From: Nocardia neocaledoniensis | Lineage (GTDB): Bacteria > Actinomycetota > Actinomycetes > Mycobacteriales > Mycobacteriaceae | Direction: 5' to 3' | DNA length: 64,000 bases | Assembly: GCF_003182135.1 (NCBI RefSeq) | Contig: NZ_QGTL01000006.1 | Span: 248,001 to 312,000 of the forward strand | In this document: one piece after another, positions 42,808-51,228 of the stretch | Layout of the letters: each line of letters opens with the position of its first letter | Numbering within the stretch: position 1 is the stretch's first letter | The notes under the pieces: generated by a model | Seen by the model: the letters and a program-made list of their open reading frames with translations, nothing else | Databases searched by the model: none | Told to the model about the DNA's origin: nothing | Position numbers and translations under genes: made by a program

Positions 42808-44225
42808 CGCCGGACCTCCCCAGGACCCAGCGAATCCGGATCCAACTGGCCCGACGATTCCGGGACAGCATGTTGAGCGGTTGACGCGATGCCTTGCAGC
42901 GCACCGACAGCGAGCTGGGCTCCCAACAACGCCGCACCAGCAGGCCCCGCACCCGCCGCGCCCGTGGCCGCGGCACTGCCCGACCCACCGGCACCAGAAG
43001 CTGAGGCGCGGCCAGCGCTCGAACCACCTCCGCCTGCCGACGCGGACCTCGGCGCACCACCGCCCGGTGAGGGCGCGGATCCTCCGGGTGGCGAGCCTGA
43101 ATTCGCCGCCATCGGTCTCGCCCCACCTGCGCCGCCCGACTGGGAGGAAGAGCCTCTTGCGCTCGACGAGCCTGCCGAGTTACCAGAGCTTTCGGCCTCC
43201 GACATCTTCCGGGCTTGTGATCCCTTGCTGCCGACCGCCGACATCGCGATACCGGCACCTGCACCGGCCAACGCGGATGCCGCTCCTCCGCCGCCCCCGA
43301 GGGTGGCTACAGCCGGTGCGATCAACCGGATCAGCGCGGGGAGCACGATGACGCTCATCAGCATCAAGATCAGGCCGAGCAGCATCAGTTGTGGATCGGT
43401 TTGTTCTTCGGCGCCGACGACGGTGAAGGCGATCGCATAGACCAGGGCCCCGACCGGCTTCCACAGGACGAACGCCAGCGACCACGCCAGCAGGCGCTTG
43501 TAGGCCTGCGAGCCGACCGAGGACCCGGATGCGGCGGCAGCCAAGGGAATCACCGCGACGACCACGACCAGCAACGCCTGCCGGACCACCAGCATTACCA
43601 ACTGGACCAGCATGCTGATCACGCCGAGCAGACCGACGAGGAGAAGAATCCCGGGCCCGAGAGTGGCCGTGGTGTCGCGGTCGAGGATCCGGCCGATGGC
43701 GTTCTCGAAGTCTCCGCGCGTAGCGTCGAAAATCACCCAGTTGGCGAACTGGTCACCGGCATTGGTGCCTACGGTGATGAGCGTCGCGAAGGTCATCGAC
43801 GCGAAGATGGCACGAGCGAGCATGAGGAAGCTCTCCTGTGCCTCTCCCGCCAGGCCACCGCGCTTGGCCAGGGCCAGCCGTGCCGCCGCGAGCATGATGC
43901 CCGCGGTCAAGAGCACCACTTGCAGGCCCACGGTGTAGTCCCTGATTTGAGTAAGAACAGGAGCAGGTTGCCCAGCCGAGGAAGACAATTGGGGCGATGG
44001 AAACGTGGTCCACCACGTCATCCCCATTTGCAGAAGCGTCGTCAACGCTGAAAGCAGGATGTTGACAAGCCCATCGACCACGGAGTCACCCGCTAGGTCT
44101 GCGGCGACGCCGCCGAGCTGGCATGCCTCCCGGACTCCCGGAAGCACAGTGCAGGCGACATCGGGGACCTGCGTTCGGGCTGGTCCTGCCGCCAGCGGGG
44201 CCGCAGCGTCGAGAAAACTGTTCAT
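42804..44225 (-). CDS. VirB6/TrbL-like polytopic channel protein
   Basis: 473 aa. About six membrane helices between residues ~45 and ~310 (including LQVVLLTAGIMLAAARLALA, ILLLVGLLGVISMLVQLVMLVV and LMLLGLILMLMSVIVLPALI), with the RQALLVVVVAVIPLAAA and KPVGALVYAIAF segments typical of TrbL/VirB6. The last ~150 residues are Ser/Gly/Ala low complexity, cytoplasmic. Central pore component of the type IV system. ATG 44225 overlaps the upstream stop. Confidence 0.82.
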   Translation of the reverse strand: MNSFLDAAAPLAAGPARTQVPDVACTVLPGVREACQLGGVAADLAGDSVVDGLVNILLSALTTLLQMGMTWWTTFPSPQLSSSAGQPAPVLTQIRDYTVGLQVVLLTAGIMLAAARLALAKRGGLAGEAQESFLMLARAIFASMTFATLITVGTNAGDQFANWVIFDATRGDFENAIGRILDRDTTATLGPGILLLVGLLGVISMLVQLVMLVVRQALLVVVVAVIPLAAAASGSSVGSQAYKRLLAWSLAFVLWKPVGALVYAIAFTVVGAEEQTDPQLMLLGLILMLMSVIVLPALIRLIAPAVATLGGGGGAASALAGAGAGIAMSAVGSKGSQARKMSEAESSGNSAGSSSARGSSSQSGGAGGARPMAANSGSPPGGSAPSPGGGAPRSASAGGGGSSAGRASASGAGGSGSAAATGAAGAGPAGAALLGAQLAVGALQGIASTAQHAVPESSGQLDPDSLGPGEVRR

Positions 44226-45022
44226 GATCGGGCCTTCCAATCACCGAACCCGGTCATCGATGCGGTCGGAGTTGCTGGGCGCCATAGGCTTTCGATGTCG
44301 TCGGGGACCCGGACGCGCCAGTCGTCCTCGACCCAGACCATCGGCCAGGTCGCGATGGCGTATCCGGTCGTGGACCGGACCGCGAGCTGCACCACGGCCA
44401 AGTCGTCGCGGTAGCCCGGTTGAATCCGCACACCTTCAGGGACGGTCACGTAGCGCGCTGCACCCGGGGTGTCTGCCCGTGAGCGCGCGAACCGGTCGAT
44501 CAACGCCTGTTCGCCGCCGTAGAAGCGCTCGCGCACGACCTCTCGCCAGATCGGGTCCGGCGCGGCATAGACCCGCCCGACCGCATCCAACGCCGCCAGC
44601 GCGGCACCTTGCGGTGTGCGCGCGAACCCCTGGGCAACACCGGCATCGATGCGGGCAGGGCCGTCGCTCCCCGAGACGGGGACCGCCGCGCCGTCCCAGA
44701 TGCGCTGCCACTGCAACCGCGCAGGTGGTGCGCTCAAGTAGTCCGGCCGTGCCGGGTCGACACGGTCCTGGGCGCTTTGCGGCAACGCTGCACCGGCTTC
44801 CTCGGCAGGGACTTCGAGGCGGTTGCCGAACATGTCGACCGTCGGCGGACGTGGTGCTGACGATGTCGTTGATGGCACAGCGGTCGTCGAGCCCTGTCCG
44901 CTCTTGGCAGGGGGTTGGGTGGTGTCGGTCTGGTCGTCGCTGGTGACGGTCAGGACGAATACGGTGATCACGACAGCGGTGATGATGCTGAGTAGCAGGA
45001 CGAGGGTTCGAGTGGCACGCAT
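44222..45022 (-). CDS. single-pass envelope protein, paralogue of the next lipoprotein
   Basis: 266 aa. N-terminal membrane helix (residues 5-27), Thr/Pro linker, then an extracytoplasmic domain: LQWQRIWDGAAVPVSG, DAGVAQGFARTPQGAALAALDAV, and YAIATWPMVWVEDDWRVRVPD. The same order (LSWRPYQGIDLPVAVQG, ATDFDRSPAGAALAAIHTTV, NSATVIWAADGWRLRLPD) occurs in the lipoprotein encoded at 45033, so the two are a duplicated pair of envelope subunits of the channel. I recall such proteins being called DUF8175, unverified. Confidence 0.65.
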   Translation of the reverse strand: MRATRTLVLLLSIITAVVITVFVLTVTSDDQTDTTQPPAKSGQGSTTAVPSTTSSAPRPPTVDMFGNRLEVPAEEAGAALPQSAQDRVDPARPDYLSAPPARLQWQRIWDGAAVPVSGSDGPARIDAGVAQGFARTPQGAALAALDAVGRVYAAPDPIWREVVRERFYGGEQALIDRFARSRADTPGAARYVTVPEGVRIQPGYRDDLAVVQLAVRSTTGYAIATWPMVWVEDDWRVRVPDDIESLWRPATPTASMTGFGDWKARS

Positions 45023-45032
45023 CAGCTGGTCC

Positions 45033-45671
45033 TCAGGGTCTCGGCAGGGCGACCATGTCGGTCGGGACGGAATCGACTGCGGTGACCGGGCTTTCGGTCA
45101 CCGTGTCGGGCAGGCGCAGCCGCCACCCGTCGGCGGCCCAGATGACGGTGGCGGAGTTGCGAGTGGTCGAGTTGTCCGGATACAGGGAGTAGGTCTGGAT
45201 CTGGGCTTCGGTGTCGGTGTAGGTGGTGACGAGGTAGCCGAGGATCGTGGGCACCGTGTCGGTGGCCGGGGTGGTGATCGAGACCTGGGCGCGTGCTGTG
45301 GCCCAGGCATCGCGGCCTCGGGTGGGGGCGATCATGCGGTGCCCGACCGCGGCCCATTGGTTGTCGGGTGCGACCGACATGCGCACGGTCGTGTGGATCG
45401 CGGCCAGCGCGGCCCCGGCCGGGGACCGGTCGAAATCGGTGGCGGTCGCGCCGTCGATCACGCGGGGGCCTTGCACCGCCACCGGCAGGTCAATGCCTTG
45501 GTAGGGCCGCCAGCTCAGCCCCGTAGGGGCCACCGCTTCTACAGTGGTGGGCGGCCGATCGTTGTCGGCGAGGTCGGCGCCGCCACAGCCCGCGGCGGTG
45601 ATGCCGGTGAGGACGAGGGCGAGCCAGGTGATCATCGTCGGGTTGGTGGGTGCCGAAAGTTTGTGGGGCAT
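45033..45671 (-). CDS. lipoprotein paralogue, envelope subunit of the conjugation system
   Basis: 212 aa. Signal peptide with lipobox TAAGC at about residues 25-29 (ITWLALVLTGITAAGCGG), so it should be lipid-anchored outside the inner membrane. The mature domain matches the membrane-anchored paralogue at 44222. The start ATG 45671 has AGGACA upstream. Two paralogues, one membrane-anchored and one lipidated, would suit a ring or stalk in the cell wall. Confidence 0.65.
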   Translation of the reverse strand: MPHKLSAPTNPTMITWLALVLTGITAAGCGGADLADNDRPPTTVEAVAPTGLSWRPYQGIDLPVAVQGPRVIDGATATDFDRSPAGAALAAIHTTVRMSVAPDNQWAAVGHRMIAPTRGRDAWATARAQVSITTPATDTVPTILGYLVTTYTDTEAQIQTYSLYPDNSTTRNSATVIWAADGWRLRLPDTVTESPVTAVDSVPTDMVALPRP

Positions 45672-45688
45672 AGAGGTGTCCTGTGATG

Positions 45689-45922
45689 TCAGGTGGTGGG
45701 GAGGATGGCGATGGCCAGGGCGCTGGCCATGCCGAGGAGGGCGGCGGCGGCGAGGGATCCGATGAATCCTTCGATCGCTTCTTCGCGGTAGATCCGGACG
45801 GCGAGTTGGCCGCCGACGAAGATCGCGCGCGCCACGCACAGCAGCAGCACGAACCAGGCCAGCCAGTTCAACAGCTGTGTCAGGGGCGCCAAGACCGGCG
45901 CGGGCAGCGGTGCGGCGATCAC
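45689..45922 (-). CDS. VirB2-like two-helix small membrane protein
   Basis: 77 aa with two hydrophobic helices: LLNWLAWFVLLLCVARAIFVGG and the Ala/Gly-rich IGSLAAAALLGMASALAIAIL, separated by a short charged loop (RIYREEAIEG). Same plan as the proteins at 46782 and 12853. The ATG overlaps the stop of the hydrolase gene (45919). Probable pilin-like or channel-lining subunit. Confidence 0.65.
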   Translation of the reverse strand: MIAAPLPAPVLAPLTQLLNWLAWFVLLLCVARAIFVGGQLAVRIYREEAIEGFIGSLAAAALLGMASALAIAILPTT

Positions 45923-46782
45923 CAGTGGCCTCCGAACCGGTCAGCGTCGCGGGCCACCCGGATCGCGGAGGACACTGCTGCGGCGGGCAGCCAGGGGAAG
46001 GTTCGGGCCAGGTCATGGCCGGCGTCGCGCAGGCTGCTCAGTTCGGCCCACACCGTCTCCGCGAGTTCCGTGACCCGTCCGTAGCACGCGACTGGGTCTG
46101 CGTGCCCGGCCACGATCCAGGTGGGTGTCGCGCGCAACAGGTCTTCGACCACCGCGAGGTCGGCTTCGCATCGCCGATACGCCCGCAGGGTGTGGCGGGC
46201 GGCCTCGAGTTCGGCGTCGGTGTGGAGGTGGTGTTCGCCCAGGGCTGTGCAGAGTTCGTGGATGAGACGTCGACCGGCCCGGCGGGCCGCCCCCGTGGGG
46301 TGTGCGGTGAGGGCTTTGTCGTGATCGGGTAGTTCTGTCACCGGGGCGATCGCGACGATCGCGTCGATGCGGGCGGGGCCGCGTCGGTGGTGGTAGAGCC
46401 ATTCCTGGATGACGATCGCGGCCAGTGAATGCACGACCAGCACCACGCGACCGTCAGCCTGGGAGATGACGGTGTCCAGGTCTTCGACGAGTTGGGCCAT
46501 CCCGGCAGGTCCGGGGTGCAGCGGCAGGTCGTTGCCGTGGCCACGCTGCTCGTACACGAGCTGGGCGACCTCGGCGCGGAAATGCCGGTCGATCAGCGTG
46601 ATCATCGGCGCGAAATGGCTTGCGTCGGCGAGCGGTCCGGGCAGGTAGACGACAGTCAGCGCGGCATCGAGGCTTCCGAACCGGGTTCCGGTCAGCGCGG
46701 TGCCGTCGGCGGCGCTAATGGTCACAGCGCGTGAATCAGTTGCGGTGCCGCAGGTTTCGTGACGGTACTGGGGTGCCTGCAT
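45919..46782 (-). CDS. alpha/beta hydrolase embedded in the conjugation operon
   Basis: 287 aa, single alpha/beta-hydrolase domain without signal peptide. Oxyanion region VVYLPGPLADASHF, nucleophile elbow VVHSLAAIV (Ser in a less common HSLAA context), acid in AGHADPVACYG, and catalytic His in DAGHDLARTFPW. So it is probably an active cytoplasmic esterase or lipase. It is sandwiched by overlaps between two VirB2-like genes, which makes a conjugation-linked job likely, for example processing a lipid or acyl chain during assembly. Confidence 0.75.
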   Translation of the reverse strand: MQAPQYRHETCGTATDSRAVTISAADGTALTGTRFGSLDAALTVVYLPGPLADASHFAPMITLIDRHFRAEVAQLVYEQRGHGNDLPLHPGPAGMAQLVEDLDTVISQADGRVVLVVHSLAAIVIQEWLYHHRRGPARIDAIVAIAPVTELPDHDKALTAHPTGAARRAGRRLIHELCTALGEHHLHTDAELEAARHTLRAYRRCEADLAVVEDLLRATPTWIVAGHADPVACYGRVTELAETVWAELSSLRDAGHDLARTFPWLPAAAVSSAIRVARDADRFGGHW

Positions 46783-47084
46783 CAGGAGCCTCCGGTGACG
46801 GCGGCGTTCATGATGGCGCCGGCGGAGGTGGCGATGATGCCGCCGACCATGGCCGCGAACACGATCTTGGGGGATTCGACCGCGCCGCCGTGCCAGCGTT
46901 CCCACCCGAACTTGCCCCCGGCATAGATCAGGGCCGCGACCCCGGCCAGGATGACCAGCCAGGACAGGTAGCCGACCAGGTTGGTCAGCTTGTCCCCGCC
47001 CGGCGGGACGGTCGGGTTGATCTTGATCTCTTGGGCCAGCACCGTCACGCTGTCGCCCACGACGGATAGAACCGACATCGTCAT
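46782..47084 (-). CDS. VirB2/TrbC-like small membrane protein
   Basis: 100 aa, two membrane helices: LVGYLSWLVILAGVAALIYAGG and IVFAAMVGGIIATSAGAIMNA, with the loop KFGWERWHGGAVESPK between them. It is homologous to the plus-strand protein at 12853. Typical for a pilin-like type IV subunit. ATGA overlap with the gene at 47081. Confidence 0.7.
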   Translation of the reverse strand: MTMSVLSVVGDSVTVLAQEIKINPTVPPGGDKLTNLVGYLSWLVILAGVAALIYAGGKFGWERWHGGAVESPKIVFAAMVGGIIATSAGAIMNAAVTGGS

Positions 47085-47731
47085 TTCTCCGAATCGTGTT
47101 GGTCGATAGGGGTTTTGGTCGTGCGGGCGAGGGCGTCGATGAGCTCGCTGCCGACGTGATGGACATCCAGCGGCACCGCTTCGGTCAGGCGGGCGCGCCG
47201 TTGCGGGGCGGGGTCGAAGGGGCTGAACTCGGCGAGTTCGCTGAGTTCGCGTTCGATGAGCTCGTCATGCCAGCCGATCTCCCACACGTGTTCGGCCAGG
47301 TCTTGCACCACCGCGCGGTAGCGGCGCACCGGTGCCGGGACTCGGCCCGGGCGGGCGGCACTGAGCACGACGCCGACGACCTCGACGCCTTCGGGTGCTG
47401 CTCCGGCGTGCCATTCCCGCAACCGGTCCGCGCAAGCGATCAGCCCTGGCAGGCACAACCGTGCCGCCACAACGACACGTTGGGTGGTCTGTGGCGAGCC
47501 CGGCCAGGACTGTTCGCAGTCCGCAGCGGGCGCCCACCACCGCGCCAGCGTCGAGGTCCCTGCTCCCCCGTGAGCGCCGACGATCGCGACCGCCGGTGGG
47601 TGCGCTCGGGTCGTCGGCAGCGGTTCTACGCGGATACCGGCCGCGCGGCGTGGCAGGGTCACCGTCACCGGGTCCAACCGGCGGCCCCCGATCACGGCTA
47701 GGGGATGCTGCTGGAGGGTCGATGCGGGCAT
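47081..47731 (-). CDS. degenerate P-loop protein of the conjugation operon
   Basis: 216 aa. The AIVGAHGGAGTSTLARWW segment (residues ~49-66) looks like the ParA/MinD P-loop but lacks the invariant lysine (Thr instead). This variant is typical of a family of actinobacterial plasmid proteins (possibly DUF6668) placed beside SCO6880-type genes. No deviant Walker signature with lysine is present elsewhere, so ATP hydrolysis is doubtful. Cytoplasmic. Confidence 0.6.
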   Translation of the reverse strand: MPASTLQQHPLAVIGGRRLDPVTVTLPRRAAGIRVEPLPTTRAHPPAVAIVGAHGGAGTSTLARWWAPAADCEQSWPGSPQTTQRVVVAARLCLPGLIACADRLREWHAGAAPEGVEVVGVVLSAARPGRVPAPVRRYRAVVQDLAEHVWEIGWHDELIERELSELAEFSPFDPAPQRRARLTEAVPLDVHHVGSELIDALARTTKTPIDQHDSEK

Positions 47732-48384
47732 CAGCTGCCTCGCTTCTGGATGTTGGTGATAACCAACCCGGCTGGCGGTGTGGCGGCGACGTTGATCACC
47801 TGCAGGTAGTCGAAACGGCGGCCGTCGGGGTGCAGTTCCACCAGGTGGACCTCGGCGGTGTTCTCCGCGATGGGGGTGATGCCGACGCAGTGGGTGGTGC
47901 CGGCCGGCAGCGCGGTGATCGCGGCGGCCAGCGGTTCGAGCGTGATTCCGGCCTGGGGGGTCACCAAGCGCAGCGCGTCCTCAGCGCTGCGTGTGACGTA
48001 GTAGGCGTATTCGAACGCCGCGATCACACCGGCCAGAGTCGTGGTGTCCCCGGCCCCGGCTGTCACGGTTTGTGCGGTCAGTCCGGTACAGGCTCGCGCG
48101 GTTGCGGCGACTGTCGAGGTGGGAGTGATCGAGGTCGTGGGTGTTGCGGAGGCGGCGGGGTCGGTGTGGTCGCTGCCCGCCATGTCCACCGCGACCGCAG
48201 CGACCGCGCCGGTGAGGATCCCAGCGGCGGCGCCGAGCGCGACGATGCGCGACCGGCGCGGTCGTGTGGCTCGGCGGTGGACGTGCTCGCCGAGCAGCCG
48301 TGGCTCCTCTGGATCGGGTTGTGGAGTTACTGGTTTGTTGAGCCAGTCGAGGCCGTGGCTTCGGCTCAGGTCGTCGGTGGGCAT
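47731..48384 (-). CDS. single-pass membrane protein with conjugation-associated extracytoplasmic domain
   Basis: 217 aa. Basic cytoplasmic tail (HRRATRPRRSR), membrane helix ~42-62, Thr/Ser linker and a folded domain homologous to that of the plus-strand protein at 15571 (AAFEYAYYVTRSAEDAL, LPAGTTHCVGITP, VHLVELHPDGRRF). ATG 48384 is preferred over GTG 48393 because AGGAGGTG lies 6 bases upstream of it. Envelope component of unknown role. Confidence 0.68.
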   Translation of the reverse strand: MPTDDLSRSHGLDWLNKPVTPQPDPEEPRLLGEHVHRRATRPRRSRIVALGAAAGILTGAVAAVAVDMAGSDHTDPAASATPTTSITPTSTVAATARACTGLTAQTVTAGAGDTTTLAGVIAAFEYAYYVTRSAEDALRLVTPQAGITLEPLAAAITALPAGTTHCVGITPIAENTAEVHLVELHPDGRRFDYLQVINVAATPPAGLVITNIQKRGS

Positions 48385-48430
48385 GGTGTTCACCTCCTCG
48401 CTCGGTCAGGTGGTTCGGTTGGTGGTCGGG

Positions 48431-48503
48431 CCCTTCGGAGCACGCCGCTGGGAAGAGCCACTGATCAGGGGGAAGGAACCAGGGCCCGTCGTGCTCCGAA
48501 GGG
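48431..48503. repeat. 14-bp perfect inverted repeat with 45-base loop
   Basis: CCCTTCGGAGCACG (48431-48444) and its exact reverse complement (48490-48503), placed between the stop of the pseudo-cutinase gene and the next gene of the operon. It could be a processing site, a partial terminator that sets stoichiometry, or the trace of a small mobile element. Confidence 0.65.
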
Positions 48504-48505
48504 GT

Positions 48506-50014
48506 CTAGGGGTGCGCCATCGGTGGACTGGTCGTCGCCGATAGCGAACCGGTCTGTGTGACAGTCGGTTTCGCAGTGGTGGACGAGTGCGTCGGTTGTT
48601 CCGTTGGAGACGGCGTCGCGGCGCTGAGGTCGCGGGCGATCGCGGTGAACCACGCCGTCGTCGCGGCCAGCGGGGTGTCACCGCCGGTGGTAACCGAGAC
48701 GGTGCTGTAGCTGCTGCGTCGCCCGGTAGCGTCGCTGTATTGGGCGGTCGCGGAGGTGGTGTAGAGGTCTTGCGGGTCGGTGATGGTGGAGGTGATCGCC
48801 TCGAAGGCGTCGTTGACCCAGGTACTGATCGACTGCGGCGGCACCAGACCCACGACGGCATCGGCAACTTTCGTGCCGAGCACCGCGACCGCGGCGGCAG
48901 GGTTCGACAGACCCACAGCGGCGAGTTCGGCGATCGTCGCCGCGGTGAACACTTTCTGGGCCACCGAGACCACGGCGTTCAGCCCGATCGTGCCGATCTT
49001 GAACAGTGCAGACAGTGCGTCGGACTCCGTCGGTGTGGTGGCTGTCGGTGAGGAAGCGGCGGCGATGCGCTGGCCGAGGGTTCGGTTCGGTGTGTAGGAC
49101 AGTTGATCCAGGCTGGTGCCGGTGAGGTCGTCGTTGACGACCCCGACCGCGGTGGTGAACGCGGTCGAGGCCAGTGCTTGGGCGACCGTGGCTATCGCGG
49201 CGACCGGGTCCTTGCCCTCGGCTTGGCCGGTGATGTTGGTGACCGCGGTCCGCAACGGGCTCCCGGACTGAACATCGCACGTCGCGTCACCGGCCACACA
49301 CAGATCAGCCACCCGACCGACCAGGGCCCCGTAATTTGTCGGGGTGGCAGCGGCGGCGATCCCCGCCCCGGACAATCCGATGTTGGTGAGCTCGATCTTG
49401 GCCACCTCGGTCCCAGCGGTACCGGGCGCCGCGGACGGGACCGCAGCGTTGTCGGTGCCAGGTAGGGCCCCGGCCGCTGCCCGGCGCGCAGGGTTGGCCA
49501 GCAGCGCCACCGCGGCGACCTTGTCGGCCGGGACCCGCGACTGACCGTTCCCGGCCTTCTCCGCGAAGGTTGTTGCTGCGGCAGCGCCTTGGGCGTATCC
49601 CGCGACCGCGATCTGAGTCGATGAGCATCGGTCGATGACCTCTGCGGCGCGTTGTTCGATCTGCTCGGCCGCTGCAGTGACCGCGGCGGGATAGTTCGTC
49701 GAGTCCACCTCGGCGCCGACAACGATGTAGGACCGCTCGATCACCGCGCCCACCGCGGCACCCAACCGGCCGAACGCTTGACCCAGCACCCCGGTGTCAC
49801 CGGTGTCGACAGAGGTCGATGCGCCTTCCTCGCCGCTCTGGACACCCAGCACGTACAACGCCGGGCAGGCAGCGGCGGCGGGTTCACGCGAGGTCGTCGT
49901 CGGCGCCGGCACACTGGTGGTTTCGGCCAAGGCGGGGGCGGTCCCGATGACCATCACGGTCAGCCAGGTGGCCACGATCGCGAGCGCTCGGCGCCCGGTA
50001 GTGCTGTGGTTCAT
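48506..50014 (-). CDS. secreted cutinase-fold pseudoenzyme (catalytic Ser and His lost)
   Basis: 502 aa. Signal peptide (residues 1-30, ending APALA) and a cutinase domain from CPALYVLGVQ. It is homologous over its length to the proteins at 51225 and 11085, but the nucleophile elbow is GYAQG (Ala141 for Ser), the oxyanion segment GTG[EQ]SS is changed to SGEEGAST, and the histidine of RH..Y is Arg (GRRSSY, ~residue 433). The Asp segment CVAGDATCD is kept. The fold is therefore conserved without catalysis. A Ser/Thr/Pro tail of ~50 residues follows. Probably a structural or binding partner of the active cutinase in the same operon. Confidence 0.85.
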   Translation of the reverse strand: MNHSTTGRRALAIVATWLTVMVIGTAPALAETTSVPAPTTTSREPAAAACPALYVLGVQSGEEGASTSVDTGDTGVLGQAFGRLGAAVGAVIERSYIVVGAEVDSTNYPAAVTAAAEQIEQRAAEVIDRCSSTQIAVAGYAQGAAAATTFAEKAGNGQSRVPADKVAAVALLANPARRAAAGALPGTDNAAVPSAAPGTAGTEVAKIELTNIGLSGAGIAAAATPTNYGALVGRVADLCVAGDATCDVQSGSPLRTAVTNITGQAEGKDPVAAIATVAQALASTAFTTAVGVVNDDLTGTSLDQLSYTPNRTLGQRIAAASSPTATTPTESDALSALFKIGTIGLNAVVSVAQKVFTAATIAELAAVGLSNPAAAVAVLGTKVADAVVGLVPPQSISTWVNDAFEAITSTITDPQDLYTTSATAQYSDATGRRSSYSTVSVTTGGDTPLAATTAWFTAIARDLSAATPSPTEQPTHSSTTAKPTVTQTGSLSATTSPPMAHP

Positions 50015-50091
50015 CGGTTTGCTTCCGGTCGTTGGCGAGTGGTGGTGCCTGCCCGCACCGGAGGGGGTGGTGCGGGCAGGCGGTCAGATGG

Positions 50092-51228
50092 TCAGTTGGT
50101 CGGGTTCAGGCCTTGATGGCGCGGCGGTCGCGCGAATCCGGTGCGCAGGGCGGTGAGGACGTCGGGGACGCCAAGGTCGGCCGCCCCGAGGTGGGTGACG
50201 TCGAATTCCGACCAGGACACCGCCACGTCGCGGGAGCTGTACTCGGCGAACAGAGCGCGGCCGGACTCGATCGGCACCAGCCCGTCGAGCAACCCGTGAT
50301 ACAGGTGAATCGGAACCAACGGTGTTGAGGTGCCAAGGTTTTCGTGGGTGAGGATGTAGTGCCAGACCGGGTCGTTCCAAGGGTCCGGACGCTCGCACCA
50401 GGCCGCCAGCGGCGAGAGGAACTCCACCAGCAACGCGTCCAGGTCGGCCTCCGACGCCGCCCGAACCGCCCGGACACCGACATCGGTGAGCAGGTGATCG
50501 ACCGGCAGATGCGCATACGCGCGCGCCAACCCGACCATCCCCGCGAACGCCAACCCCGACCACGGCCCACCGTCGAGGGTCTCGATGAGTGCGCCGGGAT
50601 CGCGGATCACCGCACCGGCCGCCACAGCGCGCAGGTCGAGGTCCGGGGCGTAGGCGGGCTGGTATTCGGCGGCCGCGGCGGCGACACGGCCACCGTCGGC
50701 GTAACCCCACACAGCAACCGGTGCTTGGAGTTTCGGCTCGTCGGACTGAGAGTTGATCGCGCGTGCCAGGTCCAGCGCTGCGTGGGCGCCGGCCTTCTTG
50801 GCCAGCCAATGATGCGGGCCGAGCCCATGGATGCCCAGGCCCACCCCGTCGGGGACCGCGACCCGCCAACCCTGCACGAGAGCGGCGGCGATACTGCTGG
50901 TGTCGGGTTCGTTCCCGTCGACCAGCAACTGCGAAGGCGCGCAGCGGCCACCCAGGCCGTGAAAGGGCGGGCAGTACACGACCACCGGCGTCCCCGAGAT
51001 CGCGCTCTCGGACGCCACGGCCGGTTCCAGCACGATGCCCGAGGCGGGCACCGCGATTCCGAAGGTGGTCTTGGTCGTGTAGACCACTTGCCAGGCGCGC
51101 CGCAGGCCAGCGATGTGGGGCACCATGACCTCGCGGGTACGCAGGACCTGCCCGGGGCTGTCGAACCCGATCGCGGTGTTCGCACGGAAGGGGTCCGCAG
51201 TGGCGCCGGTTGTCCCGTTGCCGGTCAT
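50092..51228 (-). CDS. LIP-family lipase homologue lacking the nucleophile serine
   Basis: 378 aa, secretory lipase family (PF03583-like): TPVVVYCPPFHGLGG, VAVPDGVGLG.H, VAVWGYADGGRVAAAAAEYQPAYAPDLDL, YHGLLDGLVPIESGRALF (acid) and DVTHLGAADLG (histidine). The conserved GYSQGG serine is Ala177 here (GYADGG; codon GCC), so hydrolysis by the usual mechanism is impossible. No signal peptide is visible, unlike typical secreted family members. It lies between an active-looking cutinase and the pseudo-cutinase, overlapping the former by 4 bases. Confidence 0.82.
   Translation of the reverse strand: MTGNGTTGATADPFRANTAIGFDSPGQVLRTREVMVPHIAGLRRAWQVVYTTKTTFGIAVPASGIVLEPAVASESAISGTPVVVYCPPFHGLGGRCAPSQLLVDGNEPDTSSIAAALVQGWRVAVPDGVGLGIHGLGPHHWLAKKAGAHAALDLARAINSQSDEPKLQAPVAVWGYADGGRVAAAAAEYQPAYAPDLDLRAVAAGAVIRDPGALIETLDGGPWSGLAFAGMVGLARAYAHLPVDHLLTDVGVRAVRAASEADLDALLVEFLSPLAAWCERPDPWNDPVWHYILTHENLGTSTPLVPIHLYHGLLDGLVPIESGRALFAEYSSRDVAVSWSEFDVTHLGAADLGVPDVLTALRTGFARPPRHQGLNPTN

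Noticed and set aside
47081..47731. ParA-type partition ATPase
   Set aside because: The GAHGGAGTST loop lacks the invariant lysine and no ParB or parS-like repeats accompany it, so partition function was not assigned.
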